From positions 77,368,382-77,432,381 of the forward strand of contig CM070713.1 of assembly GCA_036346275.1 (NCBI GenBank): DNA of 64,000 bases, in the 5' to 3' direction. Positions 1-11,825 of the stretch are shown piece after piece (the stretch's first letter is position 1; the number at the start of each line of letters is the position of its first letter). The position numbers and the translations under genes are program-made. This DNA is from Otatea glauca. Lineage: Eukaryota; Streptophyta; Magnoliopsida; Poales; Poaceae. Under the pieces are notes generated by a model. The model ran no database searches, had not been told where the DNA came from, and worked only from the letters and a program-made list of their open reading frames with translations.

Positions 1-47
1 CTATATCATTTCACTGTACCAGGGTGCTGATCATTGAGAAATTGCAG

Positions 48-3000
48 GTTGCTGATGATTCTACATTATATGGATGCTGCATATTGGTTGAAGAGATTGT
101 ACAGAGACCTTCAAAGCTTGTTTCCATGCTCACGAATGAAAAGACCAGCTTTCCACGCCGGAGTCGTTATGTAATAACTACACCCCGGTGTTATTGCATC
201 CTGTCCAGGCTCCCATTCTTTGAACTGCATTTTGGGGTGCTGCAGAGGTAGCATATAGTGCTCACCATCGTCTCATGTTGTCTTACCACATTCTTGATGT
301 CTGAATCTCTATTCAGTTCAAGTTATTCTTTATCTTATGCTTTGTGACTTTCTGATTGGTAGAAGTGGTTTCATTCTTTCTGTGGAATGCTTATGAATTC
401 TGCTTTTACTCAGAAGTTTTTGTTTACAAGTTATTCATGGGCTGTCCCTTTGGTCCACACTTTTTTTGAGAGCTTCTTGTTGCACTGGTGGCATTGCAAG
501 TTCATTTTCTTCTTTTGGTTCTATAAGTAGAGTTTTGTCATCCCTGCAGCTAGTATATCCACTCCATATGATGTATAGTAGCTCCGAGACATCTGGTTAT
601 AATTTTAAGATATCGTCCAGTTTGCATATATATGTATTGTTTGGATTAGTTTGTTTTATTCATGTGGTTCTCAAGCCAAAACGTTTCTAAGTCTTAGTTT
701 GGGCATGTACTGATGTAAAATTTAGAATATCTATTTTAGTGGCATAACAATATTAGTGCTACATCCAGGAAGCTTTTGTGATTGGCTTGATTTGTCCTGC
801 TGTCTTTGTCAAATTTTCTTATATTTATTTATGCACTTATGCTATCACACTCACTATTGGTATTCTAATTTGATGTGACTTCTTTTGTATCTGCCTTTCA
901 TAAGTAGCTGCTGCCTTTATTATGCAGTATTCTCATGGAAGAGCGGCTTGAATGGCTCACAGATGGTGTTAGCATGCTAACATCATTATCACATGAGGAA
1001 ACCTGTCAAGATGATGATATTTGTGAAGGAACTGAAGTTTTAGCAGCGAAACAATATTTCGATGGTAACATAATATATCTGGAAAATTTCTCTGAATCAA
1101 GTGCGGAAGTTTCTTCGAAGGAGCTGCCTGATACTGACAGCAGTTCCGGGTGTAGGGAGAACCAACTAGGCGTCATTTCTAAAGATATCCAACAGGAAAA
1201 TGGTTCTCATGTCAATGAAAAACAGAATGATCTTGCAACAGGGACAGTTAATCATTGTGATAATCCTCAAGGGTCGGAATGTTGTTCTCATGTTAACGAA
1301 GAACAGCATGATCTTGTAACAGGAACAGTCACTCAGTGTGATATTCCCGAATGGTCTGACAATTGTGTTTCAGAAGATACAGCAACTGATCAATCTGGAG
1401 TTAAGCTTCATGAACTGGATTCTATAGCAGTTATCCAGAATGAATCTGGCACCAAGAAAACTTGTGGCGATTCTTCACTTGAAAGTGTAGATGAACAGCT
1501 TGATATCTTTGTTAATGATACTATTTTGCCACTTCTACGATCTCGCCTTTGTGAAGGTTCTGAATTATCTGCAAGGTATGGGCGTAGGCTATGGCATCCT
1601 CAACATAAATAGGTTACCAGCAAGCATGCTATTTACCTCAGCACACTGGGAAAAATCCTTACTTTTGTTAGAAGATTATGTTATTTTGATTTCTTTTTTG
1701 TTAATGTAACTATCAGCCTATTTGCTAGTCTTAGGCCCTAGTGTTGCTGTGAACACTTAAACATATAGTATATAGCCGTTAAATACCATTAAAGTTAGCA
1801 GGGAAACTGTTGTGCTGCTCCTTGAATTCTGATACTTCCACTTGAAATAATCTTGTTACATCTGTTATTAACTGTTGACGCATTGTGACTGTGAAGTTCG
1901 TCTTAAACTTATTTGCAAACCTCATTTTTACATTAGCATCAGTGCCTGCCTGATTAGAATCATAACATAGTTACCACCATTTACTGCAGTTTCCAGGATT
2001 CTCCTGAAGGCATAAATTTTAGAAGTGATACCCATGAATTGGATTTGGAGGAGCCATCTTCCATCGGTCATGGAGACTTAGTTGGGCACAACAGTATATT
2101 GCAATGGGCTAAGGTTTCATATGCATGAAATTATGCAAATTTTTTGCCTTGTTTCCTCTTTTTGCGGATTTGTTTTGTAACGTAATGTTTTCTCCAGGCA
2201 AAAAAACATGGATCTCTGCAAGTTATCTGTCAGTACTACCAGTTGCAGTGCCCTGCCAGGGGTTCATCACTCACCTTTCATCCCTTGGAGCACTTGCATC
2301 CTTTGAGATTTCACCGGCCTGGTGAAACGGTTCTTCATATTGCTGGTTCTACTATTGATCTTCGGTCATGTGATACAAGCTTAGAGGTGGCTGACGTAAT
2401 TTATGCTGATGCATTGCCATATTATGCATTTAGCATCGACCTACTTTGGTGTTATGATCTATGCCTGCTATACGAAGTATCATGAAATATATGAATAATT
2501 TGCCTGAATGCTGTATCCATTCCTTTTTCAGATGCGTAATGCACTCTTTGCTGAGGAGGAATCGACTGCTTTATCCACATGGGCTGTGGCATCCATATGC
2601 GGATGCCTCAGGTTGGAACATGTAAGAATCCCTGACGTATTCCTAAGATGATGTTTCGTTTGCAGAACCTAATTAATTCTTTCATTACTCATAATTACTG
2701 GATGCTGTCCTTAGAAGACGCGCACCATAACTTTCAAAATGTGAAGTGCTTGTATCCAAAAAATTAACTGTTTTTTTTAAGTTTTGGACCTTTACTGTGA
2801 ACTATTTGCAAGTGGCTAGTTTGCATGTTTGATGTACAAGTCTGTCTGAGAATTTCTAAAATACGTTCACAATCACATCAGCAGAATGAAAGCTTTAATA
2901 CTGTAGTATCTGTTGGTTGTACTCTTAATAGCATAATGTAACCTTGTTAGTGCAGAATTGTTTTTCTGTGCTTTTTTTTTGTGTGTTGGTGTGTTTTTTT

Positions 3001-6000
3001 TTGTTGGGGGTCAAAGCACAAGATGCAATCGTAATTGGTTGCTGTGGTGCATTGAATGTGTGGTGCACTTTAAGGCATTTGGCAACATGATTTTTTCTTG
3101 TGTGTTTTTGCAGTATGAGCTATTGCCTTCTTGTTCTTTGGCAGCAATTCCGTTATAAAATACTCTAATGCGTTTCATTATGACTTATTCGTTGCACAAG
3201 ATCAATTTTAGTCCTTTTTTATATAATGAAATAATGAATGAACGCTTTTACATCCTTGTGCATGTGTTTTACCTGTCTTGGCACAAAACTGAAGCTGTCT
3301 ACAAATTGCTTTGGAGCACTCAACATTTACCTGTAATTGCAAATTTTAAAATGCTATTGTTTGCAGGTAATGACACTTTTTGCTGCAGCACTTCTGGAGA
3401 AGCAGATTGTTATTGTCTGTTCTAATTTGGTATGAGCCTTATAGATTTTGGCATTTTTACTTGCTGTTACAATGATGACCAGTTAATCTGATACTTATCT
3501 CGATCTATGCATTAACTAAGCATTTTATGTGATAACAATATAACTAGCATAGATGAGTTACTCCATCCCGCAATATATGTCCAAACCCACCATACACACA
3601 AACCAAGGAAACACTAAATATAAGAAAAAGTTAATTTTATTCAACCATCCATACCCCTATTGTGTCATACTACAACTACTCAACTACTTTTTTTGTATTA
3701 AAGCTACAGGGGTATAGAGTGAAAATATTACAATAACTAAATTTTGATTCCCTCGATGGACATATATTATGAGACGCCGCTCCTCAAGAATAGGGATTTA
3801 TCTTGCGGGACAGAGGGAGTATTACTTAATAAAAAACATTTAAAATAGTTTTTTTTTGTTTAGTTGCGTGTGTTAGTTATAGCCTATAGCAACATGTACA
3901 ATATTCCTTTGGTGAGTTTATCTATTATAAAGAGTGGAATGTTACGAGGGAAGATCATTATAGGTGACCACAACATTAAAGTACTCATCATGTGAGCGTA
4001 GTAGAGATGTGGATGCTGCGGTGGATCTGTGGTCATACAAGGCGATATCGAATCCAAAATAATGATATACAATAATGATATACGTGATAGGGTTGGAGTA
4101 GCATCAATTGAAGAAAAGCTTGTTCAACATTGTTTGAGATGGTTTTGACATCTTCAACGGAGGGCTCCTGAGGCACCGATGCATAGTGGAATTTTAAGCC
4201 GTCTCGAAAACATAAGAAGAGGCAGAGGTCGATCGAGACTGATGTGGGAAAAAACAGTTAAAAGAGACTTTGAGGGGTAGAAATGTATCCAAAGAGTTGG
4301 TGTTGGATAGGAGTACATGGAGGTTAGCGATTCTCGTATCGGAACCATGACCTAAGATCGAATTTTTAGGGGTCTTTTGACTTTGATTGGGTTTCATTTC
4401 TAGCCTACCTCAACTTGTTTGGAACAAAAGGCTTGGTTGTTGTTGTATTGGTAGCATTTTGTGTGGCTTTTTGCTGATGATACAACTATTCAGCATTGAT
4501 GAAAGTTGTTGTAGATGCTCTGACAAATTTTCAATGAACAGGGAATGCTTTCGGCTTCAGTTTTGTCCGTCATACCTCTAATACGCCCATATCAGTGGCA
4601 AAGTCTACTCATACCGGTACTTTCATTTTGTTCCTTTGGAGAGCTCAGATTTGAACTCCACAGTTAAGCAATGTATTCACTCTTCATGTGCTCTGTTGCT
4701 TCATTGATTTCCAGGTTTTGCCAGATGACATGCTGGATTTTCTGGATGCACCTGTTCCATACATAGTGAGTTCCCAGGCTTATTGACAATATTTTGTTTT
4801 GATCAACGTAGAGAGCACATAAAAATAAGAGTAGGGTTTAGTGATCTGTTTTTAGTGTTCACACTTTGTGGGGAGGGATGAGAAGTGGGTATTTTGGGGG
4901 GATGGGACTGGGGGAGACACAGTCACATTAGTTGAACACTGAACATGTGGATATTGGTACATTTGATTGTTATTTGACACACCACGTCTATTTGAAATAA
5001 ATTTTTAATTGAGTTAATGTGAACTGTCTGATCCACAATTAACAACCATTGCCATCTTTAGGTTGGTGTGCAGAGCAAGACATCTGATGTACACTTTAGG
5101 CTTTCAAATGCCGTGGTTATTGATGCCAACAAGAATCAGGTGCCTGAACAGTTACCAAACTTCTTCTGTTCCTTTCTGGTGATCAATTATGTGCACTGTG
5201 TTGAATAGGTGTCAGCTCTGTGCAGTTCTCAGAAGTGATAAGTCTCACTTTACAAATCTACCTTGGTTTGCAGACTTCTTGTTGACGACTATGTTTTCTC
5301 AACCGTTTGCTAAAAAACACACATAATGCCGTAGTATCATTTGTTAGTTGTTACTGAATGACATGAATAATGCAACAAGCTGTTGCTGACACATTCATGG
5401 TGGCATGTAGATTAAGTCTGCTTCAGTCCCACAACTTCCGCAACGGAGAGAGTTGCTTTCTGCTTTGCGTCCGTATCATTCCAGGCTTGTGGGCGAAAGT
5501 TATCTTGCAATAAAGCGTCCCGTTTATGAATGCACAGATGCCCAGGTAGTTTCTTAATTTAATCTAGTTTGCTATAATTTCTTCAATTTTTCGTCTTATT
5601 TCGTATGTACTTCCAACTAAGAGAGTGCATTTGCTATTGTTCAACCTATTGTTGTACATACAACATAATCCATGAACTTATGCTCCGCTGGTTTCCTGAA
5701 ATATTGCTTAACTCTCGGATATGACATAAATTATTTGCCCTATTTTTTTTTTCGCTTTGCCTGATTATGCAAGTACAGAATTCATGAACTTTTGCTCCAC
5801 TGGTTTCATAAAATAGTAACATTGACTTCAAAATGGTCACTGTTCACTGTACTATCTTGTTTTGGGGAAGCATTAGCATTTTCTGGTTCAAAAATATAAG
5901 CTAATACATTCTGGAAACTTTCATTTTTAGTCAAGACTTTAACTTGTATATCATCTTCTGAGCGTACAGGTGGAAGCAGCCAAAGGTCTCTTGGCAGTTC

Positions 6001-7084
6001 TTAGATCCTACCTTGATTCTCTGTGCTCCAACTTGAGATCTCATACAATTACCAATGTGCAATCCAACAATGACAAGGTTCTTTTTACTGTTTGGTCTGG
6101 ATAGTTTGCGTGCCTTTTTTTTGTCCTTTTTGTTGGATAAAATGAACAAGCTGTCTTGTGATCCAGTGTTACTAGACAGGATTGTATAAGAATGTTTATA
6201 AAAGTGTAGAACACTAGTTGCTAACTGTCTTTTTCTGTGTTTGCAACTTTGCATAGGTTTCATTACTTTTAAGAGAGAGCTTCATTGGTTCTTTCCCAAC
6301 CCGCGATAGGCCGTTTATGAAGGTATTAAATTGTGTTGTTTCCTTTTTCATTGTCTTAAATGAATTCTCTTGAGTGTTATATTTGGACAGCACTTGTAAA
6401 TCTTGATGCTCTTCTCAACCTAAGCAGTCATAGAATCTCTCTTTTTGGCTGAGTTGGTTTTCTTTAGGGATATTTTTTAGCATCTTAAATATGACATGCA
6501 TATATGGAATGATGTATATATACTCGAACACTGTGCATAGCTAGCCTCATGTACATCGTTTTTTTTTTTGCAAATCTAGCCCCCAACGCATGTTTTTGCA
6601 AAAATGACGCTCTCCACCGCGGAAGGCGCGGTAGGGGACATGTGCCCCGTGCGCACTTGGGGAGCGCGTAAGCCAGCCGACTCCGCGGCATGACGGGCGA
6701 GCGCAGCAGCGCACGGATGGACGCAGCAACGCATGAGGGGACGCGGGCGACGCAGTGGGCATTGTGCAGTGTACTGTGCACTCTGCAGTGCACTGGCATT
6801 CCGCTCTCCCCAAGTGCGGTAGCGTGTTCTCCTGCGCTCACATTTGCTGCCCCTGGCCATGCCTTCCGCGGTGGGGGAGGGAGCTATTTTTGCAAAAACA
6901 TGTGTTGGGGGATAGACTTGCAAAAAACGATGTTCTGGGGCTAGATATGCATAGTATTCTATATACTGCTACGCAGACTAATGCACATAGTGCCTTTTTT
7001 TTCCTCTGTTCACAGCTTTTTCTGGACACACAATTGTTCTCGGTACACACAGACCTAGTTCTCTCCTTTTATCAGAAGAACTGA
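48..7084 (+). CDS. DENN domain-containing protein (3' part of gene, 13 exons)
   Basis: DENN proteins are mostly guanine-nucleotide exchange factors for Rab GTPases in membrane traffic; that role is family knowledge. Coding exons placed by frame and GT-AG sites: 48-247, 928-1575, 1990-2113, 2198-2395, 2532-2621, 3367-3429, 4542-4616, 4715-4765, 5062-5139, 5411-5545, 5970-6077, 6257-6322, 7016-7084. Together they give 634 residues in one open frame ending at TGA 7082-7084. The start codon lies left of the window. Exon 1 carries the upstream DENN part (LYGCCILVEE, RCYCILSRLPFFELHFG). The core DENN runs over exons 5-8 (STWAVASICGCLRLEH, LFAAALLEKQIVIVCSNL, LSVIPLIRPYQWQSLLIP, LPDDMLDFLDAPVPYI). 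The downstream part follows in exons 10-12. Exon 2 (216 residues) is an acidic, probably disordered insert with a 27-residue tandem duplication. Introns 6 and 12 contain transposon insertions. Confidence 0.9.
3559..3821. mobile_element. Stowaway-like MITE in DENN intron
   Basis: A 263-bp AT-rich element flanked by TA dinucleotides. Its ends are inverted (CTCCATCCCGCAA at the left, the complement TTGCGGGACAGAGGGAG at the right), the usual terminus of grass Tc1/mariner-type MITEs. It lies in the intron between 3429 and 4542. A related copy with the same interior order (CATACTACAA, AGTGAAAATATT, GGACATATATTATG-like tail) sits at 56198-56453 in another gene's intron. Confidence 0.85.
3880..4450 (+). 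mobile_element. LINE 3' fragment (decayed reverse-transcriptase C-terminus and TTG-rich tail)
   Basis: In broken plus-strand frames this stretch encodes remnants such as HLQRRAPEAP and IRRGRGR, a signature of the C-terminal region of plant LINE-type reverse-transcriptase proteins. Stops and frameshifts interrupt it. It ends in a TTG-rich tail (TTGGTTGTTGTTGTATTGG), as seen at the 3' end of many grass LINE copies. Only the 3' end is present, consistent with 5' truncation on insertion. The left boundary is approximate. It lies in the same DENN intron as the MITE at 3559. Confidence 0.6.
6541..6945. mobile_element. Mutator-like foldback element in last DENN intron
   Basis: The two ends are long imperfect inverted copies: the left CTAGCC...CCCCCAACGCATG...TTTTGCAAAAATGACG...CCACCGCGGAAGGC is matched in reverse complement by the right end. 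The flanks TGTGCATAG (6532-6540) and TATGCATAG (6946-6954) form a 9-bp duplication with one mismatch, the size expected for Mutator-like elements. The interior is GC-rich and shows no convincing gene. It sits between exons 12 and 13 of the DENN gene. Confidence 0.7.
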
Positions 7085-9824
7085 GTCAGTGTTAAGGACT
7101 TGGCTGTCATCGGTGGCATGATTTTGCCAAGGTGCAACACTATATACTTTTCTCTCTGAATGTTATATCTTGTGTATCACTGATCTACTAGTGTAATATC
7201 TTGATTTCTGGAATTATCACTTCTTTGCCTGCTGGCATAACTTAAATTTCCCTGCTTGCAAAACAATAATAAGTTACAAGCAGTTACAGCTTGAAACTTA
7301 GTACAAGTGGTTGGTCATAGGTACAGGACCATAACTTTATTAGGCATGTAGCTTTGGTTGTAGAATGTTCATCAACTCCAGAAACATGCTCTATGTTGTC
7401 AATCAGCTAACAGAAAAGCCCCTGTGGTAACATTGCCTATCAGCTTCAGTGTTTTTAAAAATCTGTAGTCAACTATCTTTTACCAGCTTTAAAGGTAAAA
7501 GTCTACTGCATGGATGATTTATTCAAATTCTGACGCAATCGTTTGCATTTCAGCCTTTAGACGTTGAGCTCAACTGTACATACCAACCTGGAAAAGATTA
7601 GATGCCTTTAATTACTTTGGCAGCTCGAAGTTGGGTTTAAGAAGCTGCAAGCAACAACCCATATACTGCTGGACAAAATGGTAGATTACTGAGACCCAGG
7701 TATGGATATTAAACCAGAATGCCCTTCTAGCTGTTGTAAATTAGTTTGGCGTGGCTGTGCCCTGCCATCTAAGATTTTGTAGTTACATCTAAGATTTTGT
7801 AGTTAGTAGTAGTTGCCCATAAGAGAAACCTTTCTGGTTTATTCTTCCTACAATGGCTGTACTTAAAGCGGATCCATATGTGCTGCAAATTTTTTTGCAA
7901 CGTGACATCTTACCATCAGTTTGCAGCTAGTCAGTATACGAGAAGAACCAAGAAAATATACTGTAACTTGAAGAAATATGAGAGTTAAAGTGATAAAATG
8001 CCAAAGTACTACATGTGTCTCAATTTGTTGTGTTGTGACATTTTGTGTGGATAGAATTTGGAGTGTCATATATGGAGTATTTTCATCAAAGTATTACTGT
8101 TATGTTCAGATGCATGTAGTATGATTGCATCGCTAGTATCGGTCTCAACTTATATTAGATACTGTCTTGTAGGGCCCTTGTCCATTTTGTTGTCTGATGT
8201 GAACATAAAAAATGTGCTTAGGGCAGGAGACGGTCCAAGCCTGCCAGGGAACTTGAATATGATTAAATTCCGAGCCTACATTCCAATGGCATCTCTCTTG
8301 TTGGCGAAGTTAATTTGCTGACATTTCTGGTTGCGGTTGTAGGTTTTGCATATTGGACTATTCCTGCGTCCGTTATGGATTTGAGTTATAGCTGTAGGCC
8401 AGGCAGGATTTTACTGCCCGTTTGTTGCTGGGGGTGAAGAGCATCATTGACCATTATACAGAGCCGTTTTACTGCCCGTTCCAGAGGGCATAGAAAGAAG
8501 AGTCTCGAGTATCTCTGACTACGATAGCCAGGAGGTTGAGGTGCCTGACCAACCTAAATTGTATGCTTTCTTTGCCTTTGCTTCGCAACACGAGCTTGAT
8601 TTGAACCCTAAAGCCAAGTGGATGATAGGTACACTCTGTGCCACTGTTCCACACGCAGTGCCCATTTTGGACTAATTTTGATGCAAAGTTCAACTAGACT
8701 GGTTCTCTAGCCAGGCCCTCTTCGAAAAAAGTGGCTTATATACACTCTAAAGCCTGATTTTGGTGTACCCCGAGATGAGAAGGCAATGGGGAATCTGGAC
8801 GAAGAATGCTACAAGGCGCGCGCGTGTGTGCAGGGGAAAGGACTTTGCCCGTGGGACGGTAGCAGAGGGGCAGAGGGAGGCGCAGTGAATGTGTCTGCCA
8901 CAGGTACCACGGAGCGCTTTCAACCAGTGGTCGTCATACTACCCCTGCCTGCCTGCATGTTCCAGTCTTTCTGACCGCCTCTTGCCGCTGCATGTGCTGC
9001 TGGCCAGGGGCGCTACGAAGCGATGGACACGTCACCTGTGTACCATTACCCCAGAGAGAGAGAGAGAGATGCAATGGCATGCCACCGTCTGAGAAGTGCT
9101 GCTCTTGGAAAGACGCTGCTGCGTGCTGCCTCCTGATGCTACCGCTGTGCTGCTCCTCGCTTCTTTCTCAGCGGCCAAATGTGCCAGGAGAGGCCGCCGA
9201 GATCACTGGATCTTCTGTGTTAGGATTGTGGGCATGTATGACCCGGTCATACCCAGCGCAAATCAGCTGCTCGTGCCAAGACCAAGGGAAGGCGGTCGAA
9301 CTAGTACTCTTAACTACTCTCTACGAGTCTACGTTTGGGATGACAGAGAAAACTGATCATTTCATGTCCACTCACCAGATACAAGTTCGCGAATCATAAC
9401 GCCAGGGATGACGCCGCACCGTGATCCTTGACCGTAGATAGTCCCTATAAGCTACTGGTCTTCCCTAGATTGATTGATGGCCGTCAAGACTAGGGCGCGA
9501 AAGATATAGAGAGAGCATGTCAGCATGATCCCTGCTCCTGGGTCGCCGGCAAGACCCCGTTTGCGGCAACGAGAGAGCCTTGACCGCCTTCCCTCCAGAC
9601 CGGCCTGCACGGAGCAATTATTGCGCGGAACGGTTCCACTGTGAACCCGCTATTTCCACCCTGCACGCCGCTCTGGCTCAGCTCGGTTCCCCTTGCCTCG
9701 CTCGCTCGCCTAATTGCCGAATCGACGTGCATCGCAGTGTACGTGGCTCGCCTGCTATGGAGCTGCAAAAACGGCCGCTTCAATCGCAATGTGGGGGTGT
9801 CTAAGATTCTTGAAATCATCTTTT
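7085..9824. other. 3' UTR and spacer downstream of the DENN gene
   Basis: This follows the DENN stop codon. The first part is probably 3' UTR; no poly(A) site could be fixed. The rest has short ORFs in several frames without recognisable domains, a short GA run near 9053-9069, and no repeat boundary that I could define. Confidence 0.5.
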
Positions 9825-10070
9825 TTTTTTTATAGTTCCCTAACAACCATTTTTACAAATTTAGTACCTTTTCGAAAGCAATTGTAAAAATAGCTCTATC
9901 CTTCACCGAGAAAGTGCCGATATACGATACGTGTCGTTTACCACACTCTTGTAGCTCGAAAGGAGCTACCGATCTAGGAGAACTATTTTTGCTGCACACA
10001 AAAAGATAGATCTATTTTTATAATTGTGTTAGAAGAGGGCCAGATTAAAAAAATGTTATGGGGCTAGAAA
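9825..10070. mobile_element. small foldback element
   Basis: The ends are inverted imperfect copies. The left (AGTTCCCTAACAACC...GCAATTGTAAAAATAGCTCTATC) is mirrored at the right by the reverse complement of GATAGATCTATTTTTATAATTG...GTTATGGGGCTAG. The layout (short conserved tips, then a stretch with AAAAATAG) resembles the foldback at 6541-6945. No target duplication was found, so the boundaries are approximate. Confidence 0.55.
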
Positions 10071-10350
10071 AGTGATGGCTCTTGATCCTTCTTTTATCTT
10101 CTCTGAATGTCTTCTTTCTGTGTGCAGCATGCCTCCTTCCCTACCTGGCCAATCTAACAAGAATTGCGTAGTAAAAATTGCACATCCAGTTAGCGTTACA
10201 AATTCCTTTCGTTCCAACGGGCCCTAAAAGTGTGCTTTCTCTGAATGTGCTATCCCTATCAATATGTTGTTCTAGAGTAGCACGATGATCAAACAGTAAA
10301 ATTTCACATCTTCTCTAGTGCGTGCGCATATGCATCATTCATGTGCGTAC

Positions 10351-11817
10351 CAAGGTTCAGAATCTCGCTGAAATTTCGCGAGATCTCGGTTTTCGGACGT
10401 GGACGCGATTCGAAATGCCGGCCGAATTGAAAAAAAATTCAAAAAATTCAAATTGCTACAGTAATCTCAGGAAATCTCGACGAGATCTCGCCATTTTTTA
10501 CCGTAATTTGATGTTTGACAACCGGATTTGACCGAAAATTGATCGATAACCCTTGAGAAAGTCATCTTCTATGAAAATTTGTTGAAAAACCGAATTTTTG
10601 AGATATTTTTATAAAACTTCAGAAACATTGTCAAATTTTTATAAAATTATATGTGACTTATCTTGATCTGAAAAATTTATGGTACCATCCTAAGAAGTGT
10701 AGTATCATACAGATTTTTTTTTTAAAATAATTTAACTTCATTTGTTATATTTAAAAAATCAAAAACAGAATGAACATAATTGGGACAGTAACATTGTTAG
10801 AATTTTATAAATTTTCTCGTATGTGATCATGATCCAAAATTTTTATGAGAGTTTAATAATTGACTCAGTACCATTATATAATTTTTTTAAAAAAATTCAA
10901 CCTTTTTTGTTTGCTCAATCAAATGTATGTATATATTGAACTTCATTTTTATATTTCAACAATAAAAAACAGAAAGAACATAAATGGTACACTCTACTTG
11001 TAAGAATTTTACAAATTCACTGGAGTGTGATCATGATTCAAAATTTTTATGAGATCTTAAGAATTTCCTTATAACCCTTATGAAAATTTTTCAAAAATTT
11101 TAAATATTTTTTGGCTTCTAAAGCAAATCTATATATTGATTATTAGACTTTTACGAGGACGTAGCACTCTTAGAATTTTTGGAACTTTTTGATGCTTGAT
11201 CATCAGATGAAAATTTTATAGAAACATTTATGATAAATCAGGACCATCCATAAAAAAATTCAAACATGGTTTGTACCATTTTTCATTTGGTTGAAGTTTG
11301 CCGGTAAAGTTTTTATCAGCACAACAGCACTGTCTGAATTTTTAGAAATTCATGAAGCTTGATAATAATCTGAAATTTTTATGGGAATATTAGTGATTCA
11401 TCACAACCATGGACAAAAAAATTAAAAAATTTCTAACATGGTTTGTTTCAGTTTTCATTCGGTTCAAACTTGCCGGTCGGCGTTTTATCAGGACAGTAGC
11501 AATATTTGAATTTTTAAAAATTCCTCAGATATGATAATCATCTGAAATTTTTATGAGAACATCACTTATATGTCAGGAACCTACAAAAACAATTTCAAAA
11601 ATTTTCGATGTCGTTTGATCCATTTTTCGTTCGGTGCAATTTTGCCGAAATCTCGGCAAAACCGGACGAAATTTCGGTTTTCTCAGTAGAAAAAATCCGG
11701 ATTTGAATTTTCGTTTTTGTATTTCGTCCGAGATTTGTCCAAAATTTTTAAATCTCGCCGAGATTTTGTTCTCTGGTGATGGACGAGATTTAGAGCAAAA
11801 CGAGATTTTGAACCCTG
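10351..11817 (+). mobile_element. non-autonomous hAT-type element, copy A1
   Basis: A 1,467-bp AT-rich element. Its ends are CAAGGTTCAGAATCTCG and CGAGATTTTGAACCCTG, an inverted pair starting CAAGG/CAGGG as in hAT elements. The flanks GTGCGTAC (10343-10350) and ATGCGTAC (11818-11825) are an 8-bp target duplication with one mismatch. There is no transposase frame. Inside, a degenerate unit (TGATCATGATC, AAATTTTTATGAGA, ACCAT) recurs every 160-200 bp between about 10650 and 11560. Copy A2 (22572-23765) is the same sequence in the opposite orientation. Confidence 0.85.
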
Positions 11818-11825
11818 ATGCGTAC

